Position numbers and translations under genes: made by a program. Below the pieces are notes generated by a model, which was given only the letters and a program-made list of their open reading frames with translations, was not told the origin of the DNA and made no database searches. Shown here in pieces: positions 5,298 to 6,153 of a stretch of 6,153 nt of DNA (positions within the stretch are counted from its first letter, which is position 1; every line of letters begins with the position of its first letter). The stretch is from Trichodesmium sp. jk18x7bins.61 (GTDB taxonomy: Bacteria > Cyanobacteriota > Cyanobacteriia > Cyanobacteriales > Microcoleaceae), in the NCBI GenBank assembly GCA_022822685.1, contig JAJEAQ010000115.1, forward strand, positions 1 to 6,153, written 5' to 3'.

Positions 5298-6153
5298 GTG
5301 TGCGGTTCGTTTTCTAGTAAGAACCCCAACAAGCTCAAGAAGCTCGACAGGGGGTGTATGACTAGAGTCCAGCCCATGTGTTCCCCACATGGCGGATAAC
5401 TGAGATAAGAATGTGGGTGAAGCCAACCAGTTCTACTGGTAACAACAAGGCCAAGTCCCATCAGCTAAGGAAGGCGTGAATCCCTACCAGGCCACAGTTC
5501 AGGAACCATACTCAGAACCTAGAGTGAAGCTGGCATCAGTGACCCAATCAGAGCTAAAGCGTATAGGCGCACTGGGGTTAATGGGGAGTTGATATTGGAG
5601 AAGAGTACCGAACCTTCTGAAAAAGTGTCCTAGCTAAATGAGTCAATGGGAGAAACAAATGACTACATAATCGGAGCAAGTCCCGCAGCACTATGTAATG
5701 GGTAGCTGCATTCCTGGGATGACCATGGGCAAATTGAAGGCTCCTAAGTCAACTAAACAATTCTTTTCTCGGAACGGATAAAAACACTAGGTAGGTCTTG
5801 AGTGAGGTCGAAAGCTCAGGTAAACAGGGTAGAGTGAATCCCTGCCTAGTGGGTAGGATGTAACCATAAACTGGTTACGGTTAGTTAGAACAGAAAGATT
5901 CAAGTAGAGTAAATGACAGGACATGAGTAGCAATACACATAGTATTCATTGGAGTTCACTACCGTGGAAGAAATTCCAACGGAAGGTATTCCGCCTACAA
6001 AAATTAATCTGGAAAGCTGTTAGAGAAGGTGACAAGCAAAAAGCCAAACGTTTTCAAAAGCTCATTGTTCGTAGCCGTGCTGCGAAATGGTTAGCAATTC
6101 GTCAAGTAACCCAACTGAACCAAGGCAAGAAAACAGCTGGCATTGATGGTGAA
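5298..6153 (+). mobile_element. Group II intron, 5' part (3' end beyond the window)
   Basis: The likely 5' boundary is GTGTGCGG at 5298, matching the GUGYG start of group II introns; 5300 (GTGCGG) is an alternative. About 625 nt without a long reading frame follow, rich in stem-loops expected of ribozyme domains I-III. Examples are CCATGTG/CACATGG (5374-5380 with 5386-5392), ACCAGT/ACTGGT (5426-5431 with 5435-5440), CACTAGG/CCTAGTG (5785-5791 with 5845-5851, enclosing CAGGG/CCCTG) and GTAACC/GGTTAC (5860-5865 with 5873-5878). The reverse transcriptase/maturase gene then begins at 5923, as if in domain IV. Such introns self-splice from RNA with maturase help and move by reverse transcription at DNA targets. 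Domains V-VI and the 3' boundary lie outside the window. The intron-exon pairing sequences could not be identified by eye. Confidence 0.82.
5923..6153 (+). CDS. ltrA: Group II intron reverse transcriptase/maturase, N-terminal part
   Basis: The first 77 residues are present and the frame is still open at the window end. They read MSSNTHSIHWSSLPWKKF..., then a basic helical region FRLQKLIWKAVREGDKQKAK and LIVRSRAAKWLAIRQVTQ (48-64), then NQGKKTAGIDGE (66-77). This is the RT-0/RT-1 entry of group II intron-encoded proteins: the 'RLQKxIxxAxxxGD' helix, the 'xxxLAxRxVTxxNxGKxTAGxDG' motif and the spacing fit, most like the chloroplast-like class common in cyanobacteria. The catalytic YADD, maturase (X) and any DNA-binding or endonuclease domains lie downstream of the window. 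The start is fixed by the in-frame TGA at 5914-5916, which leaves ATG 5923 as the only start codon, preceded by a short AGGA. A five-codon frame (ATG 5913 to TAG 5930) overlaps this start in another frame. Confidence 0.93.
   Translation, partial: MSSNTHSIHWSSLPWKKFQRKVFRLQKLIWKAVREGDKQKAKRFQKLIVRSRAAKWLAIRQVTQLNQGKKTAGIDGE

Overview
The window looks like low-GC chromosomal DNA from a filamentous, probably heterocyst-forming cyanobacterium of the Nostoc/Calothrix type. This rests on two HIP1 octamers (GCGATCGC at 717-724 and 3915-3922), short heptamer tandem repeats (286-306 and 489-505), an extracytoplasmic beta-carbonic anhydrase, a chloroplast-like group II intron, and long AT-rich intergenic stretches full of small inverted-repeat elements. 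The genus is an inference from these signs, not a database match.

Layout, all recognised genes on the + strand. Bases 1-216 are the C-terminal end of a transketolase-like protein. Bases 217-844 are non-coding, with heptamer repeats and two strong hairpins just before the next gene; the hairpins resemble the ends of an IS200/IS605-type element. Bases 845-1621 encode a complete beta-carbonic anhydrase with a twin-arginine export signal. Bases 1622-2905 are a 1.28-kb AT-rich spacer with a terminator-like hairpin and two inverted-repeat elements that share the terminal sequence AGGANTTACGCA. Bases 2906-4528 encode a complete 540-residue radical SAM protein of unknown substrate. Bases 4529-5297 are non-coding and contain a 266-bp MITE-like element with clean 8-bp flanking direct repeats. 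From about 5298 to the window end lies the 5' part of a group II intron: about 625 nt of structured RNA, then the start of its reverse transcriptase/maturase gene at 5923, cut by the window edge.

The genes do not form an operon. They are separated by 0.6-1.4 kb of repeat-rich DNA and have unrelated roles: carbon metabolism, extracytoplasmic CO2/bicarbonate interconversion, radical enzymology and a retroelement. I see no defence system, CRISPR array, tRNA or rRNA. The most distinctive content is the layering of several small non-autonomous element families between housekeeping-type genes. These elements can be defined from the sequence alone, but their family assignments need a search.
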